A stretch of DNA of 35,901 nt from Caryophanales bacterium (GCA_029006735.1 JAQXGN010000020.1:1-35901); one strand, 5' to 3'; counted from the first letter of the stretch, positions 25,740 to 35,329 are shown. Numbers and translations are program-made. Notes: generated by a model from the sequence alone, not told the origin.

Positions 25740-27269
25740 ATGGAAAATAAAGATGTAGAAGAACAAAAAAGAACACCATACTTGGACGCATTAAAAAAAT
25801 ACGTAAGTGAGAATGTTAGTCCATTTGATGTTCCAGGACATCATATGGGAAATGTAGAAAATGATTTCAAAGACTTTGTTGGAGATTTAACATTTAAATG
25901 TGACGTAAATGCCCCTAGGGGATTAGACAATCTAAATCATCCACATGGAGTAATATTAGAAGCACAATCTTTAATGGCAAAAGCTTTTGGGGCAGATGAA
26001 GCATTCTTTTTAATTAATGGTACTTCTGCCGGTATTATGGCGATGATTTTATCTTGTTGTTCTGCTCATCAAAAAATCATTGTTCCTCGAAATTGTCATA
26101 AATCATGTATTAATGGATTAGTTCTTTCTGGAGCGACTCCAATTTTTATTTCACCACAATATGATTTTGATTTGGAAATCGCTAATCAACCTACAATTGA
26201 AGATTATAAAAAAGCAATTGATGAAAATCCAGATACACGTGCTATTTTTGTTATAAATCCTACTTATTTTGGTGCAGTACTCAATTTAAAAGAATTAGTT
26301 GATTATGCTCATGAAAGAAATATTTTAGTATTAGCAGATGAAGCTCATGGATGTCATTTTGGGTTTAATGAATATGGTCCGATGAGTGCTATAAAAGCAG
26401 GTTGTGATTTATCTGCAGTATCTTTTCATAAAACTGGAGGCTCTTTAACTCAATCCTCTGTATTGCTTAGACAAGGAGAAAGAATTTCTCATTATGAAAT
26501 ATCAAAAGCGCTCGCTTTAATTAATACTACTTCTCCATCAACTTTATTAATTGCATCTTTAGATGCAGCAAGAAAATATATGGCGATAAATGGTCAACAA
26601 AAATTGTTAGATGCAATAGAGTTAACTCGATATGCAGTAAAAAAAATAAATGAAATAGATGGTTTTAAAGCTCGTGATAAATCTTATTTTATCAATCAAG
26701 GAGCGTATGATTATGATGAAACTAAGATTGTAATTGAATTAGATAATCTTGATATTGATGGATTTACAGTATATAAACTCCTCAAAGATGAATATAATGT
26801 GCAAATGGAATTAGCAGAAACTTATGTAATTTTAGCAATTATCGCGATTGGATCAAAGAAAGAACATGTTGAAGCATTAATAAATGCTTTAGAAGATATT
26901 GCAAGAAAACATTATAAAAAGAATATCACTTATCCTAAATATCGATATGATAATCCATTCCCTAAAGGGATTGTTAGACCAAGGACTGCATATCATGCAC
27001 CTTTAAAAATTGTTCCACTTGAGGATGCTAAAAATTTGATTTCAAAAGAATCTATTATGATATATCCACCAGGAATTCCCCTTATTATTCCAGGAGAAGT
27101 ATTCACTGATGAAATCATAAAAAGAATTATTCAATATAAGAAAACAAACGCTACTGTTTTATCTGATTACGAAAATGATGTATCTGTAATTGATTTTGAA
27201 ACATGGGATTTATATGAAGTCCATAAAAAAGATTTGGAGGAATATTATGAGTCAATTAAAATTAAATAA
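25740..27269 (+). CDS. speA: Arginine decarboxylase (SpeA, Orn/Lys/Arg decarboxylase family)
   Basis: The 509-aa PLP decarboxylase has its PLP lysine in S-F-H-K-T-G-G-S at residue 231. D-V-P-G-H-H-M-G near the N-terminus, A-D-E-A-H-G-C-H-F binding the cofactor, and the short C-terminal domain (from about 385) complete the Bacillus SpeA type. The two following genes consume agmatine, so arginine is the most likely substrate. It is cytosolic. GGGAGA precedes the ATG. aguA starts inside its last codons, a 23-base overlap. First step of putrescine synthesis. Confidence 0.92.
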   Translation: MENKDVEEQKRTPYLDALKKYVSENVSPFDVPGHHMGNVENDFKDFVGDLTFKCDVNAPRGLDNLNHPHGVILEAQSLMAKAFGADEAFFLINGTSAGIMAMILSCCSAHQKIIVPRNCHKSCINGLVLSGATPIFISPQYDFDLEIANQPTIEDYKKAIDENPDTRAIFVINPTYFGAVLNLKELVDYAHERNILVLADEAHGCHFGFNEYGPMSAIKAGCDLSAVSFHKTGGSLTQSSVLLRQGERISHYEISKALALINTTSPSTLLIASLDAARKYMAINGQQKLLDAIELTRYAVKKINEIDGFKARDKSYFINQGAYDYDETKIVIELDNLDIDGFTVYKLLKDEYNVQMELAETYVILAIIAIGSKKEHVEALINALEDIARKHYKKNITYPKYRYDNPFPKGIVRPRTAYHAPLKIVPLEDAKNLISKESIMIYPPGIPLIIPGEVFTDEIIKRIIQYKKTNATVLSDYENDVSVIDFETWDLYEVHKKDLEEYYESIKIK

Positions 27270-28341
27270 TAATATTCTATCTGGTTATAATTTCCCTTTT
27301 GAAGGAAATAAACATAAAGCAACCATTATCCTTCTTCCATATCGAGAAGATACTTGGAGAGAAGAAGCTAAACCTGGACTAGATGTTTTTTATCAATTAG
27401 TAAGTATTATTTCTAAATATGAATTAGTTCATTTAATTGTTGATCCTTGTATTCCAAAAGAAAAATATAATCGCTTTATTATGAAAAATGTGAAGATTCA
27501 TGTTATTCCTTATAATGATGCATGGGCAAGAGATAATACCTTAATATACCTACAAAAAGATCACAAGAATCTTGCGATTGACTTTGGCTTCAATGCATGG
27601 GGAGGTCAAGTAGATGGATTATATCCAGATTATCAAAAGGATAATGAACTAGGAAAAAATCTTGCTTTAGAATTCGATGATGATTTTATTTCTATTAAAG
27701 ATTTTATTCTTGAAGGTGGATCAATTCATACTGATGGAGAAGGTACACTACTTACTACTGAAGCTTGTTTACTATCAAAAGGAAGAAATTCATCATTATC
27801 TAAGGAAGAAATCGAAGAGAAACTCAAAAAATGTTTAGGAATTAAAAAAATATTATGGTTGCCTCGAGGCATCTATAATGATGAAACAAATGAACATGTA
27901 GATAATGTTGCTTGCTTTTTAAAGCCTGGTGTGATTGCTTTAGCATCTTGTCATGACGAAAAAGACATTCAAAATAAATTCTATAAAATGGATTTAGAAT
28001 ATCTAAATTCTCAAGTTGATGCAAAGGGAAGAAAATTACATATCGTTGAAATAGAAACACCAATCGATTTAAAAATGAGTAAAAATGAAGCTGATGGATT
28101 AATCTTAACTGATGCGATTACTCGTCCTGAAGGCAATCGATTAGCAGCTTCTTATATCAATTTTTATCAAAGTGATAAATTTGTTATCGTTCCTAAATTC
28201 AATCATCCACTAGACGAAAATGCATACCAAATATTAAAAACATATTATAAAGAAAAAGATGTCTATCAATTAGAATCGCGTGAGATTCTTCTTGGTGGAG
28301 GAAACATTCATTGCGTAACTATGCAAATACCAAAGGAGTAA
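27247..28341 (+). CDS. aguA: Agmatine deiminase
   Basis: The enzyme hydrolyses agmatine to N-carbamoylputrescine and ammonia. ATG 27247 has GGAGG at seven bases and gives 364 residues. The frame opens farther upstream at 27190, inside speA. Family motifs include W-A-R-D-N, F-N-A-W-G-G, E-G-G-S-I-H-T-D-G, H-V-D-N-V-A and the catalytic Cys356 in G-G-G-N-I-H-C. Second gene of the speA-aguA-aguB operon, with a translational overlap. Intact and full length. Confidence 0.95.
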   Translation: MSQLKLNNNILSGYNFPFEGNKHKATIILLPYREDTWREEAKPGLDVFYQLVSIISKYELVHLIVDPCIPKEKYNRFIMKNVKIHVIPYNDAWARDNTLIYLQKDHKNLAIDFGFNAWGGQVDGLYPDYQKDNELGKNLALEFDDDFISIKDFILEGGSIHTDGEGTLLTTEACLLSKGRNSSLSKEEIEEKLKKCLGIKKILWLPRGIYNDETNEHVDNVACFLKPGVIALASCHDEKDIQNKFYKMDLEYLNSQVDAKGRKLHIVEIETPIDLKMSKNEADGLILTDAITRPEGNRLAASYINFYQSDKFVIVPKFNHPLDENAYQILKTYYKEKDVYQLESREILLGGGNIHCVTMQIPKE

Positions 28342-28348
28342 TATAATT

Positions 28349-29218
28349 ATGAGAAAAGTTACTGTAGCAGCAACACAAATGTCCATATCTTGGGACATAA
28401 AAGCAAATATTAAAAAAGCAGAAGAAATGGTTAGAAAAGCTGCAAAAAAAGGCGCTAACATCATTCTTCTACAAGAATTATTTATGACACCTTATTTTTG
28501 TCAAAAAGAAAAATACGAATATTTTGATTTAGCGATTGATAACATTTATGAAAGTGATTTTTATAAAACATTTTCTTCTTTAGCTAAAGAACTTAATGTA
28601 GTAATACCTCTTTCCTTTTTTGAAAAATGTGGTGTTGCTTATTATAATTCCCTTGTTGTTATTGATGCAGATGGCAATTCATTAGGATTATATCGAAAGA
28701 CTCATATTCCAACAGGTGAATGCTATGAAGAAAAATTTTATTTTACTCCTGGTGATACAGGATTTAAGGTATTTTCTAGTAAATTTGGTAAAATTGGTAT
28801 TGGCATTTGTTGGGATCAATGGTTTGTAGAAACTGCAAGAATTCTCACATTAAAAGGAGCAGAAATCTTATTCTTCCCTACTGCAATTGGTAGTGAACCT
28901 ATTTTACCAATTGATTCTTCTACACATTGGCAAAATGTCATGTGTGGTCATGCTGCAGGCAACATAATCCCTGTAGTAGCGTCTAATCGAATTGGAAAAG
29001 AAGAAGAAACTAATTCATCAATGACTTTCTATGGTTCAAGCTTTATCGCTAATGAAGAAGGAAGCAAAGTTGAAGAAATGAATAAAGTCGAAGAAGGATT
29101 TATTACTCATACCTTTGATTTAGATGAAATAAATAAAAAAAGAAGAGACTGGGGTATCTTCCGTGATAGAAGACCAGATACTTATAAAGAAATATTAAAA
29201 CAAGACGCTTCAAAATAA
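28349..29218 (+). CDS. aguB: N-carbamoylputrescine amidase
   Basis: The 289-aa nitrilase-fold enzyme has the Glu43-Lys117-Cys154 triad (L-Q-E-L, Y-R-K-T-H and G-I-C-W-D-Q). C-W-D-Q-W-F, W-Q-N-V-M-C-G-H and R-R-P-D-T-Y are characteristic of AguB. It releases putrescine, CO2 and ammonia. AAAGGAG lies in the end of aguA, eight bases upstream of which it ends. Third gene of the operon. No speD or speE is present here, so spermidine synthesis cannot be judged. Confidence 0.95.
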   Translation: MRKVTVAATQMSISWDIKANIKKAEEMVRKAAKKGANIILLQELFMTPYFCQKEKYEYFDLAIDNIYESDFYKTFSSLAKELNVVIPLSFFEKCGVAYYNSLVVIDADGNSLGLYRKTHIPTGECYEEKFYFTPGDTGFKVFSSKFGKIGIGICWDQWFVETARILTLKGAEILFFPTAIGSEPILPIDSSTHWQNVMCGHAAGNIIPVVASNRIGKEEETNSSMTFYGSSFIANEEGSKVEEMNKVEEGFITHTFDLDEINKKRRDWGIFRDRRPDTYKEILKQDASK

Positions 29219-29228
29219 TGAACAATAA

Positions 29229-29278
29229 AAAAGAACTATTTCTCATCAATAAATAGAGATAATAGTTCTTTTGTTTTT
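29229..29278. terminator. Bidirectional terminator between aguB and mscS
   Basis: AAAAGAACTATT arms (29229-29244 with 29256-29272, small bulge) are flanked by A/T-tracts on both sides. It serves both convergent genes. Confidence 0.85.
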
Positions 29279-30322
29279 CTATTCTTTTACTTGTTCTTCT
29301 AAGCCTTCAGATAATACTTTTTGCTCATTTGCAAATTCACTTGCTTCTTTCTTAACTGATTTTGTTGTTTTAAATTCTTGTTTTACTGCTTGAGAAATAA
29401 CAACTTGATCATAGCTTAAATCAATACCATAAGTTAAGAATAATTGACGATATTCTTTAAGAATATCTCTTTGAACTTGATAACGATCTTCTTCATGACA
29501 TTTTGCGACTAACTTAACTGCGATATTACTTGCTCCATAATAAGAAACGCCTTTATAAAATGGTCCTTCAATAATTTCTGGAATTTTTTCTTTAAATGAA
29601 TTTAGATTATCTTTAAGAATTTTTTCAATTAATTCAATTGGTGCGTCATAAGTAAATTCACAATCAACAATTGCAAGAGATAATTCACGAGATAGGTTGA
29701 CAACATTTTTAATATCTGAATTATTGATAATCTTGATATTTCCTGCTGCATCAATAATCTTTGTTGCACGAATACCAATTTCATTAACTGTTCCTCTAAA
29801 TCCATCTATAGAAACGATTTCACCTACATCATATTCATTTTCAAAAATAATGAATACTCCTGCAACAATATCAGCGATTAATGATTGACAACCAAGACCT
29901 ATGATAAGAGTAATAACACCAACTGATTCCCAAATTGCTCTTGTATTAACTCCAAATGCATTTAATACTAAGAAGATTAATGCAATTGCACTCCCATATT
30001 TAATTAGTCCATCTAATAAAGTGATAACTGTTTTTGCTCTATTTGATTTATTCATAATTTTTCTAAAGATAAATCTTAATAATCTAGACAAAGCGATAAC
30101 TACTGCGATTAGAATAATACAATGAACTAATACTTTATAATGTTCCATAAAGAGTGTTGGGAATTGTGTTATATCCCAAACATTCTCCTTTGCCCAAAGA
30201 GAAAATACATTATCAGCTGGTAAAGCTAGTTCAAGAATCATTATTGTCACAAATGCGACAAGTACAATAATACCTAATGATAAACTAATGATTGATGATA
30301 TTTTAATTTTTTTCTTTTCCAT
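29279..30322 (-). CDS. MscS-family mechanosensitive channel
   Basis: The 347-aa protein has membrane helices at about 13-35, 60-82, 103-125 and the pore helix (V-I-T-L-I-I-G-L-G-C-Q-S-L-I-A-D-I-V-A-G) before the beta domain with V-G-E-I-V-S-I-D-G-F-R-G-T-V. The vestibule domain and a Glu/Lys-rich C-terminal tail follow. It opens on membrane tension to release solutes. AAGGAGG precedes the ATG. It lies 14 bases behind the large surface-protein gene, so both are one operon. Gly/Ala packing in the pore is typical. Confidence 0.93.
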   Translation of the reverse strand: MEKKKIKISSIISLSLGIIVLVAFVTIMILELALPADNVFSLWAKENVWDITQFPTLFMEHYKVLVHCIILIAVVIALSRLLRFIFRKIMNKSNRAKTVITLLDGLIKYGSAIALIFLVLNAFGVNTRAIWESVGVITLIIGLGCQSLIADIVAGVFIIFENEYDVGEIVSIDGFRGTVNEIGIRATKIIDAAGNIKIINNSDIKNVVNLSRELSLAIVDCEFTYDAPIELIEKILKDNLNSFKEKIPEIIEGPFYKGVSYYGASNIAVKLVAKCHEEDRYQVQRDILKEYRQLFLTYGIDLSYDQVVISQAVKQEFKTTKSVKKEASEFANEQKVLSEGLEEQVKE

Positions 30323-30336
30323 ATACTATTCCTCCT

Positions 30337-32967
30337 TTATAATTCACTTGCTATTGTAAATGTATATGTATAATATAAATTGCCTTTTATCTCGACTAAA
30401 TCTGAAATAGTTTGTAATTTATTTGGACTTAACGATCCATTTAAATTACATTTTATTTCCTTACCAATCACATTTCCACTTACTTCAAATATATAAGTGC
30501 TTGATTGAGAATTTGTATAGTCATTAAATTGATAAGTAACACCATCTATGATTGCCAAATCTTCAAAATAGAAATGCTTATCGTTGTAGATAGTAATTGT
30601 TGTTTTATCTAGTTCAGCATTATATGACCCAGTTGCACTAACTGTATCAAAGTCAAAGACTAGACCACCAGAAGGATATTCTGAACTTAAATAATAATAG
30701 ATATCATTTTCTTTATATACATTATAGTAGTAGAAACTATAATATTGCATATCTACATTTTCTATACATGAAATTCTTTCATTTGATAATGCGTGGTAAC
30801 TACCATTGAAATTGATAATATTATATGATTCATCATAATCCGCAGTATTAAAGATTAACGCATCATAATATGACGATGTATTATTTTGACTTGTTACACT
30901 CATATCTCGATAAATATTAATTGTTCCATCATCATTATAAGTAACAATTGCATCTCCTGGGTTCGCAAACGATAATCCATCTAATGGTTGATATTTACTT
31001 TCTAAAGAACTTTTTCCTTCTAGTGTAATTGTTTTTGCTACTCCAAAAGGATTATTACTTTCATCATAAGCTTGTAGAGTAACACTACCTCCATCAGTAC
31101 GATTTAAGCAAGAGAATACTATTTCATTATTTCCAAGTTCAAATACTTTTTCATTCAATGCATCTCCTGATGGAACTCCATAAATCGCCTTTATCTTATA
31201 ACTAGATGGTAAGATATAATCTAGTTTATAAGTTAACTCAATTGCTTCTGATGACGTTAAAGCATAGTTCGCACTTATTTGGGTAACATCAAATTTATAA
31301 TTCAATGCTATATTAAATTCATCGATATTTACTATATGTTGATAACTATCTAAAGTTGGATCAGTGAATGTAATTGTACCCGTAATCTTAACATTATTTG
31401 GTTCACCTTCAATGAAATCAAGATTTATTTGATCTTCTATATAAGGAGAGTTAATCGAAATAGGATAAGTATTTGTCTCCGTTTCAATATTCAAATCAAT
31501 AACTGTGTTACTAGTATCATAAATAGAATCGAAACTATAATATAAGATAAACATATCATCGAAACCATATTCATTTTGGAAAGTAAGCTTAGGAACCTTA
31601 ATTCTACTATGATCACTAATCAATTGAGTGTCATATATTTTTTCCCCATCAGTGAATACACCAATATCAGAATATTCTAAATATAAATTTTCTATATTAG
31701 AAACTACTAAATCGACATTTGCATCCGTTCCTGAATAAGAAGCATATTCATTACCTAATTCATCGAGTGCTCTTACTTGGTATCGATAAATTTCTGGATA
31801 TTCACTAGTAAATCCAGTATTTATACTAACTGTGTATGTATTATCATCATTAAATGTGATTTGAGAATCTAATGGACTGATCTTACTATATGATGCTAAA
31901 TAATTAGAATTCAATGTATATTCAACTATTCCAGAATCATATAAATTATAATCATTTCCACCAAATGAATAATAAATCACAATTTGATATTTGTTCATTG
32001 TTGAATAAGCATCAAATTCACATTTAAAGTGATTATTACTATCGATAGTAGTTAATTCTACTACTTCATCTTTTATTAATTCACTATTAAGATATTGATT
32101 GAATTTAGATTTAATAATAACGCTGTCCGCACTTCCAATAATATCTCCTTCAATAGATACTTTACCAGGTGTAGAAGAATCAACAATTGAATATTTTGAA
32201 ATTAAAATATCTGGTAATCTATCTTGATAAGTACATTCAATTAACTCCGAATCATAGAACAAGACTAATTCATCATTTTCATCTAAATAAAATAACGAAA
32301 ATTGATAATATTTAATTATTGGTTCAATTGTTCCAGATAATAGGAATGAATGTTCTTCATTTAGTTCAACCACTAAATTTTCTTCTTTTTTTATTAAACC
32401 ATCATTATTCGAATACGAAATAGAAGCAAAAAAGGATAAATCAAAACTAATATCATATTCAATATGACCACCGAATTCGATAGTATCGTATTCACATGAA
32501 TAGAATAAAGATTCTTCAACAAAAGAAACAGAAACTTGTTTAGTTGGAGTAATAGGAACAACACCAATTGTAGCAGCCGAAACAACTGCGACTGTAGCAG
32601 TAAGCGCAGTAGATACTTGTCCAGCAATACTAGTAGAAGATGAAGCAATACTTGAAGAAGTTGAGGCAGTAGTTGAAACACCACTTTCTACTCCTTGAAC
32701 ATCACTAACATTATTATTTCCTATAGAATCTACTCCTTGATCTTTTATTGAATCTTTGATTTCATCTTCAATCTTCTTATCAAAAGAATTACTTTTCTTA
32801 ATAGATTTTTCTTCTTGGACATCATTAAAATACTCTTTTGGAGATTCAATTTCTAAAGGAGATTTCACTTGTTCTAAAACACGATACTCTTCTGCTTTAA
32901 ATGGGATAAATTCACTAAAAGTATTGTATTCTGCACTATCCAATTTGTTATATTCTTTGTCATCCAT
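30337..32967 (-). CDS. Large single-pass surface protein with beta-rich repeats
   Basis: The 876-aa protein begins with about 95 polar, acidic residues. A Ser/Thr/Ala-rich hydrophobic segment (about 99-139, core 113-139) acts as membrane anchor. About 735 residues follow, rich in Tyr, Asp, Asn and beta-strand patterns, with several Ig-like units separated by Y-S-F/Y-Y-F motifs. The N-terminus probably stays inside and the repeats face outside (type II). No LPXTG or lipobox. No known family. It is the first gene of the operon with mscS. The promoter (TTGTCA-N17-TAAAAT) ends nine bases before the ATG, so its mRNA is likely leaderless. Confidence 0.7.
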   Translation of the reverse strand: MDDKEYNKLDSAEYNTFSEFIPFKAEEYRVLEQVKSPLEIESPKEYFNDVQEEKSIKKSNSFDKKIEDEIKDSIKDQGVDSIGNNNVSDVQGVESGVSTTASTSSSIASSSTSIAGQVSTALTATVAVVSAATIGVVPITPTKQVSVSFVEESLFYSCEYDTIEFGGHIEYDISFDLSFFASISYSNNDGLIKKEENLVVELNEEHSFLLSGTIEPIIKYYQFSLFYLDENDELVLFYDSELIECTYQDRLPDILISKYSIVDSSTPGKVSIEGDIIGSADSVIIKSKFNQYLNSELIKDEVVELTTIDSNNHFKCEFDAYSTMNKYQIVIYYSFGGNDYNLYDSGIVEYTLNSNYLASYSKISPLDSQITFNDDNTYTVSINTGFTSEYPEIYRYQVRALDELGNEYASYSGTDANVDLVVSNIENLYLEYSDIGVFTDGEKIYDTQLISDHSRIKVPKLTFQNEYGFDDMFILYYSFDSIYDTSNTVIDLNIETETNTYPISINSPYIEDQINLDFIEGEPNNVKITGTITFTDPTLDSYQHIVNIDEFNIALNYKFDVTQISANYALTSSEAIELTYKLDYILPSSYKIKAIYGVPSGDALNEKVFELGNNEIVFSCLNRTDGGSVTLQAYDESNNPFGVAKTITLEGKSSLESKYQPLDGLSFANPGDAIVTYNDDGTINIYRDMSVTSQNNTSSYYDALIFNTADYDESYNIINFNGSYHALSNERISCIENVDMQYYSFYYYNVYKENDIYYYLSSEYPSGGLVFDFDTVSATGSYNAELDKTTITIYNDKHFYFEDLAIIDGVTYQFNDYTNSQSSTYIFEVSGNVIGKEIKCNLNGSLSPNKLQTISDLVEIKGNLYYTYTFTIASEL

Positions 32968-32976
32968 ATTAAAAAT

Positions 32977-33005
32977 ATTTTAATAGAACACATTTTGTTT
33001 GACAA
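32977..33005 (-). promoter_or_regulatory. Promoter of the surface protein-mscS operon
   Basis: TTGTCA (33000-33005) and TAAAAT (32977-32982) are 17 bases apart on the minus strand. Only nine bases separate the -10 from ATG 32967, and no Shine-Dalgarno site is present. Confidence 0.75.
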
Positions 33006-33029
33006 TAATATTTATAAATAAAAATATAT

Positions 33030-33068
33030 TTTTTTTATAAAAAAGCAGAAAATTCATTCATTTTCTGC
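33030..33068 (-). terminator. Terminator upstream of the surface-protein promoter
   Basis: GCAGAAAAT/ATTTTCTGC (33045-33068) is a 9-bp stem with a T6 run on the minus strand. It ends the small gene at 33096. Confidence 0.85.
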
Positions 33069-33095
33069 CTAATAAAAATCAATTTAATTTTTTAT

Positions 33096-33302
33096 CTATC
33101 TTTTCTTTTTAAGATAGAAGAAGTTCATTAGAATATATACTCCTAATAAACCAACAATTGTTCCGCATAAAATTAGATACATTGTTATCATTGGTACTAG
33201 AGTATCAAAGAAATAAATATTACAATCAATACTATCTTTAATTCCTTCAATTACTTTATTAAGAAATCCAACATTCTCTAATTCTTTAAATGAACCTCTC
33301 AA
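33096..33302 (-). CDS. Small membrane protein or truncated remnant
   Basis: The frame opens with TTG 33302 and has 68 codons, with one clear C-terminal helix (about 36-62) and a Lys/Arg tail. In the same frame the coding pattern extends upstream to about 33383 (S-N-V-L-G-F-F-L-V-T-Y-G-I-S-I-I), giving a second helix but no ATG or good ribosome site. It may be the 3' part of a two-helix protein whose start was lost. A terminator follows. Not recognised. Confidence 0.4.
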   Translation of the reverse strand: MRGSFKELENVGFLNKVIEGIKDSIDCNIYFFDTLVPMITMYLILCGTIVGLLGVYILMNFFYLKKKR

Positions 33303-33401
33303 TACCCTGTTTCGAATAATACTTATGCCATATGTGACTAGAAAAAATCCTAAAACATTAGAACCCAGTAAGGAATAAAACTAAATCAAGCTAAATGAAA
33401 A

Positions 33402-33446
33402 CCTCATCCAAGAGTTAATAGCTTAGGGGTGAGGCCATTTTTCTTT
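33402..33446. terminator. Terminator beside the ATPase pseudogene
   Basis: CCTCATCC (33402-33409) pairs with GGGGTGAGG (33426-33434). It is followed by CCATTTTTCTTTT on + and by TTTTCATTT on the minus strand, so it can act both ways. On the minus strand it directly follows the pseudogene. Confidence 0.65.
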
Positions 33447-33453
33447 TAAAATA

Positions 33454-33800
33454 CTATAAGTCAATCGATTCATCATTTAGTAAAAAATCTTTTAATACAG
33501 ATTCAAAATTATTACACATTTAGATTTCATCAATAAATATAAAATACTTTTCATCAGATTTAATATGATCAAAACATATTCATAAAGTTTATATGGATCT
33601 CTTAGTTTCTCAAAGCTTAGTCTGTCAAGTTCTATTGATATTATATTTTCTTTTTTAATACCTTTGGATAAGAAATAATCTCTAAAAATATGAAACAGTA
33701 AAAAAGATTTACCACATCTTCTTATGCCTGTAATAACTTTAATTAGCCCGCTATTCATTTTTCTAATAAGTTTATATAAATAATAATCTCTTTTAATCAT
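33454..33800 (-). pseudogene. Broken AAA ATPase (DUF4143 family N-terminus)
   Basis: From ATG 33800, with GGAG at eight bases, the frame reads M-I-K-R-D-Y-Y-L and Walker A G-I-R-R-C-G-K-S. After Y-E-Y-V the frame shifts; the next frame continues sensibly as H-I-K-S-D-E-K-Y, Walker B F-I-F-I-D-E-I, then TAA where Gln is usual, then M-C-N-N-F-E-S-V-L and an early stop at 33454. So one base was lost, one nonsense codon gained, and most of the protein (including the DUF4143 nuclease-like end) is gone. It is a distant paralogue of the intact gene at 34109-35329. Confidence 0.8.
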
Positions 33801-33879
33801 ATTCATTTCTCCACTGAATATTTGCAATATTTGCATTTTTCTTCACTAATAAAGATTAATTAATATATACACCATTCCC

Positions 33880-33918
33880 ATTAAATCGCAAGTTTAGATT
33901 AAATTAAATCGCAAGTTT
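33880..33918. repeat. Two direct 16-base repeats upstream of the ATPase pseudogene
   Basis: ATTAAATCGCAAGTTT occurs at 33880-33895 and 33903-33918 with no mismatch. The period is 23 bases, about two helical turns. AAATCG recurs a little farther on. The rest of the 33801-34108 stretch holds the terminator below and AT-rich sequence with no gene. Confidence 0.7.
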
Positions 33919-33997
33919 GGCAAGTGATAAATCGATATTTTGGATTTAAAATAATTATTACCAATCAATCTATTTGATATATAAGTTTTTAACGAAG

Positions 33998-34048
33998 AAA
34001 AAATCCCTAAGGGGCTTGATATTTGTATCAGACCAATTAAGGATTTTT
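33998..34048. terminator. Terminator of the DUF4143 ATPase gene
   Basis: AAAAAATCC and GGATTTTTT arms with an inner CTTGATA/TATCAG stem form a long hairpin. It has T-runs in both directions, about 60 bases past the stop of the intact ATPase gene. Confidence 0.7.
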
Positions 34049-34108
34049 TATCTAATTTCTAAATACTTATAATACTAGAACTTTTTTACTAAGATATTGC
34101 ATAATTTC

Positions 34109-35329
34109 TTAAGATAAAAATAAATCAGTTTTATGAGTCAAAAAATCAATAATATTTAAATGTGTAATTCCGTTTCTAGACATATCAATTGTATCAAGAC
34201 TTAAAACATATTTAGGGGATGCATCTTTAATCGGTGAAAAGGCGTTGAATTCTCTTTCTATTGTTTCCTCGCTTTCCATTACATACGCAACTTGAATAAA
34301 GCACTTTTTACCATTCTTAATTACAACAAAATCAACTTCTCCTTTATACGTTTTACCAACATATACTTCATAGCCTCTAGATAGCAATTCAACACATATT
34401 AAGTTTTCTAAAAATCTTCCACGATCATAATTGTTCGAGTTGGAATTTATTATTCTCATCCCATTATCAATTGCATAATATTTTGGATTAGATTTAAGAA
34501 TTTGTTTTCCAGAAATATTGTATCGATATATAGGTTTTATCAAAAATGATTTTTCCATCCTATCAAGATAGTTATATATTGATTTTATTGAACAGTACTC
34601 TACCCCACCGTTATTAGATTTTAAATAATTATATATTGATTCTGGATTAAACTCATTTCCAGCGTTTAGTAAAACATACGATGCTATTTTGTTGAATTTT
34701 ATCTTTTCTATTTCTGCATCTCTTGAAAATATATCTTTTTCACAAATATTGTTATACAATTCATTTAAATAAGCTTTGACATCATCCTTCGAATCTAAAT
34801 TAAATCTAAAAGGATATCCACCTAACTCTAAAAAGTCAGCAAAGTCATTTATTAATCTATTTCCTAATTCTTTTTTATATTGTTCGCTTTCTTCAAAGCA
34901 AAAAGGATAGATACTAAATTCAATTATCCTTCCCGTAAGTAATGTAGATATTTCAGATGATAACATTTTGGAATTTGAACCAGTAATAAATATAGAGCAA
35001 TCAAAAGACACTCTAAAAGAATTTATAGCTTTTTCAAATCCTGATACATGTTGAATTTCATCAAAAAAAAGATATTGTTTATTTGTCCCTTTGTGTTCTT
35101 TTACATATGTATTTAGTTTCTTATAATCAGATATTTCTTCAAAATCCAGATTTTCGAAGTTCATGTAGATTATATCTTGTTCGTCGACTCCTTTTTCCTT
35201 AAGTTCATTAATAATTAACTCTAACACTTTTGATTTACCAGCTCTTCTAGAACCTACTAACACTTTAATAATATCCAAATCATAAAAAGGTCGTATTTTT
35301 TCTAAGCACCTCTCTCTTTTAAGTAACAT
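34109..35329 (-). CDS. AAA ATPase with DUF4143 domain
   Basis: The 406-aa protein from ATG 35329 (GAGGTGA at seven bases) has Walker A G-S-R-R-A-G-K-S, Walker B Y-L-F-F-D-E-I-Q, sensor T-G-S-N-S-K and the family's T-G-R pair. A winged-helix region follows (about 215-285), then the DUF4143 restriction-like end with E-V-D-F-V-V and C-F-I-Q-V-A-Y (residues about 338-356, nuclease-like D/Q motif). This family is common and variable in gut bacteria; its role is unsettled (toxin, defence or transport control have been proposed). It has its own promoter and terminator. The longer frame to 35404 lacks a ribosome site. Confidence 0.88.
   Translation of the reverse strand: MLLKRERCLEKIRPFYDLDIIKVLVGSRRAGKSKVLELIINELKEKGVDEQDIIYMNFENLDFEEISDYKKLNTYVKEHKGTNKQYLFFDEIQHVSGFEKAINSFRVSFDCSIFITGSNSKMLSSEISTLLTGRIIEFSIYPFCFEESEQYKKELGNRLINDFADFLELGGYPFRFNLDSKDDVKAYLNELYNNICEKDIFSRDAEIEKIKFNKIASYVLLNAGNEFNPESIYNYLKSNNGGVEYCSIKSIYNYLDRMEKSFLIKPIYRYNISGKQILKSNPKYYAIDNGMRIINSNSNNYDRGRFLENLICVELLSRGYEVYVGKTYKGEVDFVVIKNGKKCFIQVAYVMESEETIEREFNAFSPIKDASPKYVLSLDTIDMSRNGITHLNIIDFLTHKTDLFLS

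Noticed and set aside
33402-33446. Orphan plus-strand terminator marking an unknown small RNA
   Set aside because: The hairpin also works on the minus strand directly after the ATPase pseudogene, which explains it without a new RNA.
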